The notes under the pieces were generated by a model. That model did not search any database and was not told the origin of the DNA. It saw only the letters and a list, made by a program, of their open reading frames with translations. From Tengunoibacter tsumagoiensis (GTDB lineage: Bacteria > Chloroflexota > Ktedonobacteria > Ktedonobacterales > Ktedonobacteraceae): a stretch of 64,000 nucleotides of DNA. Positions 8,714 through 16,463 of the stretch are shown here, one piece after another. The first letter of the stretch is position 1. The number at the start of each line of letters is the position of its first letter. A program made the position numbers and the translations under genes. The stretch covers positions 1,487,001 to 1,551,000 of the forward strand of contig NZ_BIFR01000001.1 in NCBI RefSeq assembly GCF_003967535.1, read 5' to 3'.

Positions 8714-9917
8714 TGGCCAGGAACAGAGATCAGAATTCGAGCTCTTTGGCCTGACTGGCGCTGAAGATTTTCTAGAGGGTTTAGAAGATTTTCCTGCTGA
8801 TTTTTCCGAGTGTGATCTAGAATTTGCGCAAGAGTTAGAGCACTTCTTTGCTTTAGAAGAAGAAGAAGTGCCGCCACTTTTTGTGCAAACGCTTTTAGAA
8901 TCGGCTGACCCTCGCTTTCAAGCGGTGGAAGTAGGTTTTGAAAAGAAGACCTATGCTCGTGTATTTCGCCGCTTAAAACTTAAACGTCGCCTTTTTCGCT
9001 CTTCCCATTCTGCGCACAGAGTGGGAATGTCACGTCCTTTTATGGCCATTGGATTGGCCTGTCTCCTCTTTATGGTTTTGACTGCGGTCTATATCAGTCC
9101 ATCCTTCGCTTCTGGCTTTCAATACCTCTGGGCAGGTGCCCACAGTGGTGTGTTACAAGTCAAACACTATCCAACCGCACTAAATAACGCACGCCCCGCG
9201 AAAACTGTTATAAACGCATTGCCCGACATTCCAGAGCAGATGACGGTCATGCAGGCACAGCAGCGGCTCCATTTTCCGATCTTCTGGCCGCAATATATAC
9301 CGGAAAAATATTCGCACGCTTCAGGAGATATCTTTATTTATAAGGGTGATCCTGCCTGGTCTGATGGGCCAATTGTTGTCTCTACCTTTTACAATGCTCG
9401 TCCTGGCCTGTCGCCACGCCAGATCTTAATCTGTGAATTTAAGCCGCAGGGAAAAGTATTGCAGGTGGTCCAGGATGGTGCGGCTCAACAGTTAAAGATT
9501 GGCCGTGATGGTTCAGCGGCGGCGGTCTATGTTCAGGGTCAGTGGAATCAGAACAATGCATCCACACCAACATGGGTCTATAGCGAGCGAAGCCAGTTGA
9601 TCTATGAGAACGATCGTGGTGTGGTCTTCTGGATCGTTGGTGATGAGCGTGATGGCATTGATAAAGAAGAGTTACAGTCGATTGCCACCTCTCTCTCGCT
9701 CCTTGATACTACGCGGACGACATTGATCAATGGACACCCGGTTCGTGTCGTGAAGGGCGTAGATAATGAGCCTTCATTTTTAGCAAACGACGTTATTTAT
9801 ATGGATAATCCTGACAATCCAAATGGCCCCATCTTTAAATTAGTGGGAGCTCCACAGGCCCCTTCAACGACCATACATAATCATGGTCTTCATGGCGATC
9901 TTGATTCCGATTCATAA
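8694..9917 (+). CDS. Probable anti-sigma factor / single-pass membrane protein with DUF4367-like domain
   Basis: 407 residues. The start is the ATG at 8694, which has AGGAG 8 bases upstream inside the sigma gene. The first 85 residues are very acidic (runs such as LEEEEVPP) and lack the HxxxCxxC zinc motif of ZAS anti-sigma domains. A basic stretch, RRLKLKRRLF, precedes one membrane helix near residues 115-140. The outside part begins with an MTVMQAQQRLHFPIFWPQYIP segment and ends with KEELQSIATSLSL, the pattern of DUF4367 domains fused to anti-sigma factors. The role as regulator of the overlapping sigma factor is inferred from position and topology. Confidence 0.78.
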   Translation: MSTSEFDGQEQRSEFELFGLTGAEDFLEGLEDFPADFSECDLEFAQELEHFFALEEEEVPPLFVQTLLESADPRFQAVEVGFEKKTYARVFRRLKLKRRLFRSSHSAHRVGMSRPFMAIGLACLLFMVLTAVYISPSFASGFQYLWAGAHSGVLQVKHYPTALNNARPAKTVINALPDIPEQMTVMQAQQRLHFPIFWPQYIPEKYSHASGDIFIYKGDPAWSDGPIVVSTFYNARPGLSPRQILICEFKPQGKVLQVVQDGAAQQLKIGRDGSAAAVYVQGQWNQNNASTPTWVYSERSQLIYENDRGVVFWIVGDERDGIDKEELQSIATSLSLLDTTRTTLINGHPVRVVKGVDNEPSFLANDVIYMDNPDNPNGPIFKLVGAPQAPSTTIHNHGLHGDLDSDS

Positions 9918-9939
9918 AAGGCGATCTATCCAGTTCCGA

Positions 9940-9986
9940 CAAGAATGGCCCACTGTGCAAAAAGCAATGGGCCATTTTCTTGTTTT
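9940..9986 (+). terminator. Rho-independent terminator of the sigma/anti-sigma operon
   Basis: TGGCCCA at 9946-9952 pairs with TGGGCCA at 9968-9974, extended by CAAGAA / TTCTTG, and is followed by T-rich sequence. It begins 23 bases after the stop codon. Confidence 0.8.
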
Positions 9987-10136
9987 GAAACGAAAAAATA
10001 CGATGCTCCGTATTGAATATGGCTGCTGGTGAGGAGCGGGTTCATTGATAGATACAAGATATATTTGAGACAAAAATTGGCACCTGTTTCACTAGACAAC
10101 AGTATGTATCATCTGGTATCCTGTCTCTGTGGATAG

Positions 10137-10164
10137 TTGTGTTAACATAACTTAGTGCTATATT
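10137..10164 (+). promoter_or_regulatory. Candidate promoter for the XRE regulator
   Basis: TTGTGT at 10137-10142 and TATATT at 10159-10164 with a 16-base spacer, 58 bases before the start codon. It is a weak match but the best in the 304-base gap, which otherwise holds only the terminator. Confidence 0.35.
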
Positions 10165-10221
10165 TCTCCAGCAGCGTGGCTTGAGAATAGTTGGTAAGGA
10201 CTACCTCGAAGGAGAGGGATT

Positions 10222-10449
10222 ATGAAAATGATGAATGCTAAGGCCAGGTCTACTAGACCTCATGGCATTCCAAAGCTGCGTGTTTTACGGCAACGGAGAG
10301 GGTTAAGCCTGGGTCAACTGGCCGATCTGTCAGGTCTGCGACGTGATACCATTACCCACTTTGAAGCTGGACGTGAAGAACCGCAACCTTATCACTTGCG
10401 TATTCTTGCACGCGTACTTGGCGTAGCAACCTTTGATCTCGTATCATAA
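10222..10449 (+). CDS. Small XRE-family helix-turn-helix regulator
   Basis: A 75-residue protein that is almost only an HTH domain. The core runs from LRVLRQRRGLSLGQLADLSG through DTITHFEAGREEPQPYHLRILARVLGV. No ligand-binding or toxin domain is attached, and neither neighbour is a toxin gene. The start follows a purine-rich AAGGAGAGG. It stands as a single transcription unit with its own terminator. Target genes cannot be told from the sequence. Confidence 0.85.
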   Translation: MKMMNAKARSTRPHGIPKLRVLRQRRGLSLGQLADLSGLRRDTITHFEAGREEPQPYHLRILARVLGVATFDLVS

Positions 10450-10465
10450 CGGGACTGTTTTTTAT

Positions 10466-10497
10466 CAGGGCATCTGCAAAGATGCCCTGTGTTTTTG
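10466..10497 (+). terminator. Terminator of the XRE gene
   Basis: CAGGGCATC (10466-10474), a 6-base loop, then GATGCCCTG and a T-rich tail. It starts 17 bases after the stop codon. Confidence 0.85.
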
Positions 10498-10650
10498 TGT
10501 GTAGAGATAGACCTGCTCTGGATCGTCGCATTTCATAAGACCCCATTTCTCCTATTTATTGGTAATGCTCTTCTCTTTAGCGTAAGCTGTAAGAGAATAA
10601 TTCGGGTTATAAGAGTAAGAAAATAGCTTAGGAGTAATAGAGAGAGGGTC

Positions 10651-11592
10651 ATGATGGCTTGTCAGTATTGTCAAAGAGGATCTGTTGAACAGGGCGAGAT
10701 CTGTCCATTTTGCGGGCTGCCTTTTTTCGAGAAGCTGAAGCAGGAAGACAAAAGTGATCATAGTGAGGAAGGACAGATAGACGCTATCCCGCAACTCTCA
10801 TTTGATGAACATCTCCTGGATCAGACAAATTCACTGACGCGCCCAGAAACGGGTCAGGTCTCTCTAGGGCCATTGGCCTCTTCCCTCTCATCTCAAATCC
10901 CTGCCCTCTATCAGTCGATCCCTTTGCCACCTGAGCAGACTGAACACCAGAATACACTTGCCCTCCAACTTGTTCCAGAGCATATTTTAGAACAGTTACA
11001 GCCTGTTGAGCAGCCGGAGATTGTCTATATTCGTCCTGATTATCCAGCGTTGCGACCATTGATTCCGCGCTATCGGATTATCAGCGGGCTACTTAGCATA
11101 CTGATTGTAAGTATTTTTCTCTGTGCCGGGACCAGCTATTATGTAAAGACAAGTGGGCTTCTGGACCGCGCTGGACAGTTTCTCTGGGGACAGAAACTTC
11201 AGAGCGTGAATGCCGTTGCACCCCAACTGCCGGACCCGCCAACTCCCTCAACGGGGGATTTTGGCGCTCCTGAGGTGAGAGCGATCATTCCTTCCGTTGC
11301 GATCTCTGCTCGTGTAGATAGATTGAATCTTCCAATTAAAGTTGATACGGTCTTTAAACCAGATCAAGAGCTCTACCTTACCTGTAATGTTCAGCCACCA
11401 GCGGGCGGCGGCATAGTGATGGCTAAATGGTATATCAATGGTCATTTCTTTAAAAGCTCGGAATTGATCAACGTTCCCGTAGCTCGAAATCTGGCCATCC
11501 CAATGCTTTATCTTACTCCAGCCGAAGGCTATGTTGAGCTTTATTGGAATATGCAATTGGTGCAACGTCTTTACTTTGTTGTACGCGCCTGA
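10651..11592 (+). CDS. Zinc-ribbon single-pass membrane protein, unknown function
   Basis: 313 residues. A zinc ribbon opens the protein (CQYC near residue 4 and CPFC about 14 residues later). A long Gln/Glu/Pro-rich cytoplasmic linker follows to about residue 135, then one membrane helix (ISGLLSILIVSIFLCAGTSYY). The external domain of about 140 residues includes a block beginning ISARVDRLNLPIKVDTVF that looks beta-rich. It resembles the many zinc-ribbon membrane proteins of Chloroflexota and Actinobacteria but I do not recognise a named family. Two adjacent ATGs (10651, 10654) are possible starts. Confidence 0.75.
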   Translation: MMACQYCQRGSVEQGEICPFCGLPFFEKLKQEDKSDHSEEGQIDAIPQLSFDEHLLDQTNSLTRPETGQVSLGPLASSLSSQIPALYQSIPLPPEQTEHQNTLALQLVPEHILEQLQPVEQPEIVYIRPDYPALRPLIPRYRIISGLLSILIVSIFLCAGTSYYVKTSGLLDRAGQFLWGQKLQSVNAVAPQLPDPPTPSTGDFGAPEVRAIIPSVAISARVDRLNLPIKVDTVFKPDQELYLTCNVQPPAGGGIVMAKWYINGHFFKSSELINVPVARNLAIPMLYLTPAEGYVELYWNMQLVQRLYFVVRA

Positions 11593-11595
11593 GAC

Positions 11596-11624
11596 TTGAC
11601 AGGCTCCGCTTATTTCACTACAAT
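11596..11624 (+). promoter_or_regulatory. Strong sigma-70 promoter of the tetR gene
   Basis: Perfect TTGACA at 11596-11601, a 17-base spacer, and TACAAT at 11619-11624. It begins 4 bases after the preceding stop codon. The operator starts immediately downstream, over the expected transcription start. Confidence 0.85.
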
Positions 11625-11625
11625 T

Positions 11626-11647
11626 TAATTAATCAAACAATTAATTA
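11626..11647. promoter_or_regulatory. Operator 1 of the TetR regulator
   Basis: Perfect inverted repeat: TAATTAAT (11626-11633), CAAACA, ATTAATTA (11640-11647). It lies directly behind the -10 box of the tetR promoter. The same site recurs before the ABC operon at 12320-12341, with 19 of 21 bases identical in reverse orientation. Confidence 0.8.
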
Positions 11648-11677
11648 GATAGCATCTATAGAATGAGAGGAAGCGAG

Positions 11678-12289
11678 ATGGCGAGAACCCCTAAAATAGT
11701 CGAGGATCGTAGAGAGCAGATTCTGGATGCTGCCCTGCGTGTCTTCGCCCATAAGGGATTTCATCGCGCGACCAATAAGGATATTGCGCGGGAGGCCGGG
11801 ATTACAGCGGGGCTGATCTACCACTATTTTGACAATAAGGAGGCTGTCCTTACATCCCTGGTAGAGGAGCGCTCTCCTCTAGGCCTCCTGCGGTCTTTAC
11901 CAACCGAGTTTTTTAGCTTACCGCCAGAACGCTTCTTTCGCTTATTAATTACACAGATCCTGGCATTTGTGGAAAGCGAACAATTTACACAGATTATTCG
12001 CATCTTTTTGCCAGAGCTTATTTACAGCACAGAACTTGCCTCACTGGTCGCCAGCACCTTTCTGCAAGCCACAGCCTTTCCAGAGAAATATATTGCAGCC
12101 AGGGTTGCGACTGGAGAACTACGTCAGGTTGATCCAACGATCAGTGCACAGATACTGATTAGCTGTATTGTGGGGATGGTCCTGCGACGCCAGATCTTAC
12201 GCGATCCCGTTATGCTGTCCTATAGTCAAGAGCAACTGGTTGAAGCTATTGTATCGACGGCCTGCCAGAGTATGTTTCCTCTACCATGA
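11678..12289 (+). CDS. TetR/AcrR family transcriptional regulator
   Basis: Repressor of about 203 residues. The N-terminal DNA-binding domain is textbook: RREQILDAALRVFAHKGF, then ATNKDIAREAGITAGLIYHYF and the NKEAVL boundary. The C-terminal ligand domain is diverse, as usual, so the inducer is unknown. ATG at 11678 (MARTPK) is preferred over the in-frame ATG at 11663 because AGAGGAAG sits just before it. The gene stands 81 bases before an ABC exporter, and the two share an operator sequence, which makes control of that exporter and of itself very likely. Confidence 0.93.
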   Translation: MARTPKIVEDRREQILDAALRVFAHKGFHRATNKDIAREAGITAGLIYHYFDNKEAVLTSLVEERSPLGLLRSLPTEFFSLPPERFFRLLITQILAFVESEQFTQIIRIFLPELIYSTELASLVASTFLQATAFPEKYIAARVATGELRQVDPTISAQILISCIVGMVLRRQILRDPVMLSYSQEQLVEAIVSTACQSMFPLP

Positions 12290-12319
12290 TCAGGCAGGTC
12301 GCTTTTTTTTAGGCCATTT

Positions 12320-12341
12320 ATTAATTGATTGATTAGTTAAT
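12320..12341. promoter_or_regulatory. Operator 2 of the TetR regulator
   Basis: Imperfect inverted repeat with outer arms ATTAA and TTAAT. Reverse-complemented, it matches operator 1 at 19 of 21 bases. It lies 30 bases before the ABC ATPase start codon, where a bound repressor would block transcription. Confidence 0.78.
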
Positions 12342-12370
12342 ACCTGTTAGAAGACAAGGAGGTTTAGTCT

Positions 12371-13153
12371 ATGAGCGAGATCCATGAGAGCCCTCAAGAG
12401 CGGATTGAGAGGGAGGCAGAGAAGCCAATGGTTGTGATTGAGCACCTGGGAAAGCAGTTTGGCAAGTTGCGGGTTGTCGATGATCTGACAATGACGATTA
12501 GAGAGGGTGAGACGTTTGGTCTGATCGGTCCGAATGGATCGGGGAAGACAACGCTCATTCGGATGCTTGTGGGATTAACCCGGCCAGATAGTGGGAGCAT
12601 CACAATTATGGGCCTGCGCCAGTCGGATGCGAGGATTGCAGCTACGATGGGGTATATGACACAGTCCAGTGCTCTGTACACCGACCTGACTGCACAGGAG
12701 AACATGCAGTTTTTTTGTGACATTTATGGCCTGCGTGGCAGAGAGCAACGTTTGCGTATTCATGAGATGTTAGAGCGGGTCGATTTGGCCGATCGTGCCG
12801 CTTCGATTGTCGGAACATTTAGCGGGGGTATGAAGCAGAGACTCTCTCTTGCCTGTGCGCTGGTTCACAAGCCGCGTCTGGTTCTACTGGATGAGCCTAC
12901 AGTCGGCGTAGACCCGGAATTGCGGCGTTCATTCTGGGATTATTTTGCTCAGCTAAATCAAGAGGGAGTTACTATTATTGTCTCAACCCACCACCTTGAT
13001 GAGGCTGCTCGCTGTACACGATTAGGGTTGCTACGATTTGGGCGCTTGTTAGCGCAAGATGAGCCAGAGACATTGCTGCGTCTGTCAGGAAAAGCCACCA
13101 TGGAAGATGCGTTTCTCTATTTTGCCAGTCGTCAACAGGAGGTGCAGGCATGA
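12371..13153 (+). CDS. ABC transporter ATP-binding protein (drug-export type)
   Basis: 260-residue ATPase. Walker A GPNGSGKTTLIRML is near residue 57, the signature is FSGGMKQRLSLACAL, Walker B is LVLLDEPTVGVDP, and the H-loop is STHHLDEA. The length is normal for a stand-alone DrrA/YhhJ-type subunit. It starts after a strong AAGGAGG site. The stop codon overlaps the permease start by 4 bases, so the two subunits are coupled. The TetR gene and shared operator suggest an inducible efflux system; the exported compound is unknown. Confidence 0.94.
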   Translation: MSEIHESPQERIEREAEKPMVVIEHLGKQFGKLRVVDDLTMTIREGETFGLIGPNGSGKTTLIRMLVGLTRPDSGSITIMGLRQSDARIAATMGYMTQSSALYTDLTAQENMQFFCDIYGLRGREQRLRIHEMLERVDLADRAASIVGTFSGGMKQRLSLACALVHKPRLVLLDEPTVGVDPELRRSFWDYFAQLNQEGVTIIVSTHHLDEAARCTRLGLLRFGRLLAQDEPETLLRLSGKATMEDAFLYFASRQQEVQA

Positions 13154-14343
13154 ACGGTAGAAGGATTGCAGCTCTTTCCCTACGAATTATTCGCCAGATT
13201 TTACGTGACAAGCGGACGTTAGCGTTAATTCTCTTTGTGCCAATTCTTATTATGACCATTCTTTATCTGGTGCTTACTAACACGAATAGTGTTCATACAT
13301 TGGCTCTGGTCCGCCCTACCGGGAGTGGAAGCGAACAGACAAACACCTTATTAGATTCGTTCTTACCAGCTAAAGACAAACTTCACGTTATCTCTATCCA
13401 GGCGGATCAGGTTGAGAGTACCTTAAAAAAAGGTGATGCTGATGCAGCCCTGATCTTTCCAGACGATTTTGGGCAGCAGATTGCTAATGGTAAGCAGCCA
13501 ACTGTGCAGATTACCTTAGAAGGTTCAGATCCAACAGTAGCCAGTGGATTGCGGGATATCACAGAAGCGCTGGCTCATCAGCTCAATATTGCTCTTGCAA
13601 TCAGCACATTCACCAGCACTTCTGCACATGCTGGTCCTGGTCAGCAGCCACCAGCCAATGGCCCGGTGCAGCCCATCTCACCGAGTAGTATCTCAGTCTT
13701 TCATATTCAGGAGCCGCAGTATCTCTATGGAGGAGCCGAATATACATTCAACGATTCATTGGCACCGGCATTTATTGGGCTCTTCTCTTTCTTCTTTGTC
13801 TTTCTGTTGACCTCGGTAGCTTTTTTACGTGAACGAACGCAGGGGACATTGGAGCGTGTCCTGGTCTCACCGCTCAAACGGACGGAACTCGTATTGGGAT
13901 ATGTGGCAGGTTTCCTCCTCTTTGCGCTTATCCAATCGCTGCTTATACTTCTGTTTGTTGTCTTTGCTTTGCGCATTCATTATAGTGGTAACCTTGCCCT
14001 GGTCTTCTTAGTTTCGCTCCTCTTAACCATTGGAAGCGTCAACCTGGGCATTTTCTTATCAACATTTGCGCGTAACGAATTTCAGATCATTCAGTTTGTG
14101 CCACTCGTCTTTGGAATCCAGGTGCTTTTGTCAGGTATTCTCTGGCCTGTTGGCCAGCTACCTCAGGTTCTGCGCTTGATCTCCTATCTGCTACCATTGA
14201 CATATGCCAATGATGCGCTGAGAAGCGTCATGCTCAAAGGGTATAGTTTTAGCGAGATAGGTAATCAGCTAGGAGCTCTCTGTCTTTTTGCGTTATTGAT
14301 GATCTTCTTGAGCGCTGTTGTAACAAGACAGGAGAAGATCTAG
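13150..14343 (+). CDS. ABC-2 type permease (YhhJ/YbhR-like)
   Basis: 397 residues. One N-terminal membrane segment (about 20-40) is followed by a long external domain of about 170 residues and then five membrane helices (about 205-390). This is the layout of YhhJ/YbhS/YbhR half-transporters. The cytoplasmic motif RERTQGTLERVLVSPLKRTELVLG between the second and third helices is characteristic of the family. It overlaps the ATPase by 4 bases and ends the operon; a strong hairpin follows 34 bases later. Confidence 0.93.
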   Translation: MNGRRIAALSLRIIRQILRDKRTLALILFVPILIMTILYLVLTNTNSVHTLALVRPTGSGSEQTNTLLDSFLPAKDKLHVISIQADQVESTLKKGDADAALIFPDDFGQQIANGKQPTVQITLEGSDPTVASGLRDITEALAHQLNIALAISTFTSTSAHAGPGQQPPANGPVQPISPSSISVFHIQEPQYLYGGAEYTFNDSLAPAFIGLFSFFFVFLLTSVAFLRERTQGTLERVLVSPLKRTELVLGYVAGFLLFALIQSLLILLFVVFALRIHYSGNLALVFLVSLLLTIGSVNLGIFLSTFARNEFQIIQFVPLVFGIQVLLSGILWPVGQLPQVLRLISYLLPLTYANDALRSVMLKGYSFSEIGNQLGALCLFALLMIFLSAVVTRQEKI

Positions 14344-14377
14344 CTCAGCATCCAGTGTAGAGAAATTGGAGGAGCGA

Positions 14378-14415
14378 ACAAGCCCACTCTGTCGCGAGCG
14401 ATAGAGTGGGCTTGT
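14378..14415. terminator. Bidirectional terminator between convergent genes
   Basis: Perfect 13-bp arms, ACAAGCCCACTCT (14378-14390) and AGAGTGGGCTTGT (14403-14415), with a 12-base loop. It lies between the plus-strand ABC operon and the minus-strand CoxG-like gene and can serve both. Confidence 0.85.
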
Positions 14416-14441
14416 TGCGAATTGGGAGGAGAGAACAAGAT

Positions 14442-14897
14442 CTAGGCCAGAGCAAGAACCTGTTTCTCAAAGCTTTTGAAGAAGTGATCGAGAGCGCCTT
14501 TAACAGCACCTTTGAGGATGAACTCTGGGGTAGCAGCAATTTTGCCAGACAGTTCGGCATGTGCGCTATAGCTGAGCAGAGTGCTACCATCAGCCTCTTG
14601 GGTTAGATCGATGGGACAGCGAGCAACGACAGAGCCAACGGAGCTGGAGGGGGATGCCGTCAACACCAGGTGGCTGGGTGGAGTTACTTCAGTAGTCTGT
14701 AGATCAATGCGGTATGGGCCTTTGAAACCAGGGACGCCAGTGGTTACCGTAAAGCTGGTGTGTTTGCCATTGGCATCCTCAAATGTCTCAGCACCTTCAC
14801 AACCAGGAATACTGTTCTTTAACACATCTTGATTGAGTAAACCCTGAAATACTTGCTCCCGAGAAGCTTTAATTTTCTGGCTACCAGTAATTTCCAT
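14442..14897 (-). CDS. CoxG-like SRPBCC family protein
   Basis: About 151 residues, matching the carbon monoxide dehydrogenase subunit G family (START/SRPBCC fold). It begins MEITGSQKIKASREQVFQGL and has LKNSIPGCEGAETF and PGFKGPYRIDL, all typical of the family. The C-terminal amphipathic helix ends KSFEKQVLALA. CoxG helps recruit CO dehydrogenase to the membrane in Oligotropha, but many homologues stand alone, and no cox genes lie here, so the role is open. Start 14897 is chosen because conserved sequence begins there and AGAAGGG lies upstream; a longer form from 14930 is possible. Confidence 0.87.
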   Translation of the reverse strand: MEITGSQKIKASREQVFQGLLNQDVLKNSIPGCEGAETFEDANGKHTSFTVTTGVPGFKGPYRIDLQTTEVTPPSHLVLTASPSSSVGSVVARCPIDLTQEADGSTLLSYSAHAELSGKIAATPEFILKGAVKGALDHFFKSFEKQVLALA

Positions 14898-15089
14898 TGT
14901 CTCTAATCCCTTCTGCGGTCGAATTATCAATTATATGTTCGTACTTTATCTATCAGGAAGGAGGCCTTTCTCATAGAAGACGAGCAAAAAATCGCAGTTA
15001 ATAAGAAGAAATGTATCCTTCTTATGCCGATAGTATAGGGGACAATGTGGGTTCAACTCAATGGATGAGTATTTAAGTACTAGTGAGGG

Positions 15090-15121
15090 GGCATCATACA
15101 TTTTTGAAAATGTGTGATGCC
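15090..15121. terminator. Hairpin downstream of the Yip1-like gene
   Basis: GGCATCATACATTTT pairs with AAAATGTGTGATGCC with one mismatch and a 2-base loop. It lies 17 bases after the stop of the minus-strand gene and has a U-rich flank in that direction. Confidence 0.65.
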
Positions 15122-15137
15122 TTCGCCCTTGTAGGGA

Positions 15138-16040
15138 TTAGTAGGTGGTCGAATGCGGTAAATGTGACATCAACGCAAACAAGAAGACAAAGAGGATCAC
15201 AACAAGAACAATTGCAAGCAGAATGCCGATGCCAACGGGAATTAAGACAACCGCCGTCGCCTTACCACCACTTAGACGATGGGTTGATTGAATCTGGAAG
15301 ACATTCAAAACAATGGTATAAATGCTAATGGGGAACGAAATGGCCGAGACCAGCAGCGTACCGGCAATAGGGATAAAAGCAAACAGCAATGAAGCGATTG
15401 CTACAACCAGGCTTGTTGGCACCGTATAGAGCAAGGTTGCATAACTCTGTACCAGGAATGTCCCCTGTCCTTTAAACGCCTTAGCAATTAAGTAATAAAT
15501 GCCAACGGAGGCAAAGAAACCGAGTGGAATGAGAAAAATGAATGCAATGGCTTCGATAATGCCAAAGAATGCACCCATTCCAAACAGAGACGCTGGGGAA
15601 CTGACAGAGTGTGTGATAAAGAGTGTATCAAATGTCGTTCTAATTGAATAGGTGATGCCATATAAGACACTGGAAACAAGCGCGTAGATGAGTAATTGCA
15701 CCCAGACAATATCCCAACTGGCTTTGCGTAGCTCGCCATCGAATGTGCGGGCTGAAGGATGAAAGAGGATGCGAGCATACTGTTTTGGCAGTTGCTTCAG
15801 AGCGACACCCAGGGGGAGAGGCGTCAATGGGATCTGTGCATTAGGATCATATTCATTCCCATTGAACACCCTTCCAGCTGTGGATTGAGGCGGAATGTTA
15901 TAGCCATAGTTACTTTGAGGTGAAGCATAGGAAGCACCAGTTCCACCCGGAGTGGGTGCTTGCTGGTAAGGATTTTGTGGCGTCTCATAAGGATTTTGTA
16001 CTTTATCCTCAGAATTGGGCAGCTGTGGATCTTGTGACAT
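15138..16040 (-). CDS. Yip1-family multi-pass membrane protein
   Basis: 300 residues. A soluble Asn/Pro/Gln/Tyr-rich head (repeats of NPYxTP and NPYQQ) covers about the first 80 residues. A hydrophobic region of five membrane helices follows, separated by loops such as RKASWDIVWVQLL. The helix pattern and motifs match the Yip1 domain, a widespread bacterial and eukaryotic membrane domain of poorly known function. ATG at 16040 is preferred because AGGAG lies 6 bases upstream; a second ATG lies two codons earlier. It is a single-gene unit. Confidence 0.8.
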   Translation of the reverse strand: MSQDPQLPNSEDKVQNPYETPQNPYQQAPTPGGTGASYASPQSNYGYNIPPQSTAGRVFNGNEYDPNAQIPLTPLPLGVALKQLPKQYARILFHPSARTFDGELRKASWDIVWVQLLIYALVSSVLYGITYSIRTTFDTLFITHSVSSPASLFGMGAFFGIIEAIAFIFLIPLGFFASVGIYYLIAKAFKGQGTFLVQSYATLLYTVPTSLVVAIASLLFAFIPIAGTLLVSAISFPISIYTIVLNVFQIQSTHRLSGGKATAVVLIPVGIGILLAIVLVVILFVFLFALMSHLPHSTTY

Positions 16041-16463
16041 ACACATCTCCTATTGAAAAAGATCGATACAAAATGCTTTCTATAAAAACAAAGCAATAAA
16101 GAAAAAGCTTGAATACCATATGTGAACGTTTGCATAGCTCTCTATAGTATAGCGTATTTTCATCTGAAATCTCCACTATACCAGTGGCTCGTTTGCCCCC
16201 TCTTATTAGACTCTTCGATGAAGAATTATCCTGAATTGAAAACCCCTGCCAAAAGTCTCATTAGGTTTGCCTATGCGTTTAGATGTGGTATATATAAATG
16301 TATATTGTTTAGGCTATTTTACATAACTGCTCAAACCTATACAGTCTCAGCTAGAGAAAATCTCTGTAATCTCTCCATACGGAGTGTAACTATCAGGTGT
16401 ATTTCATATGATAAAGCAGATGCATATTGACATGATTGGATCATAGCATCTGAGAGGAAACAA
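16041..16463. other. AT-rich divergent intergenic region
   Basis: 423 bases between the Yip1-like gene and the first glycosyltransferase gene. It must hold promoters in both directions. TATATATAAATG near 16291-16303 and TTGACA near 16427 are the only promoter-like elements. Open frames here have no family resemblance and I do not call them. Confidence 0.35.

Noticed and set aside
14442..14897. Functional CO dehydrogenase locus
   Set aside because: Only the CoxG-like gene is present; coxM, coxS, coxL and maturation genes are absent.
16122..16430. 102-codon plus-strand frame before the first glycosyltransferase gene
   Set aside because: AT-rich region with random-looking residues, no ribosome site, and it overlaps the likely promoter zone.
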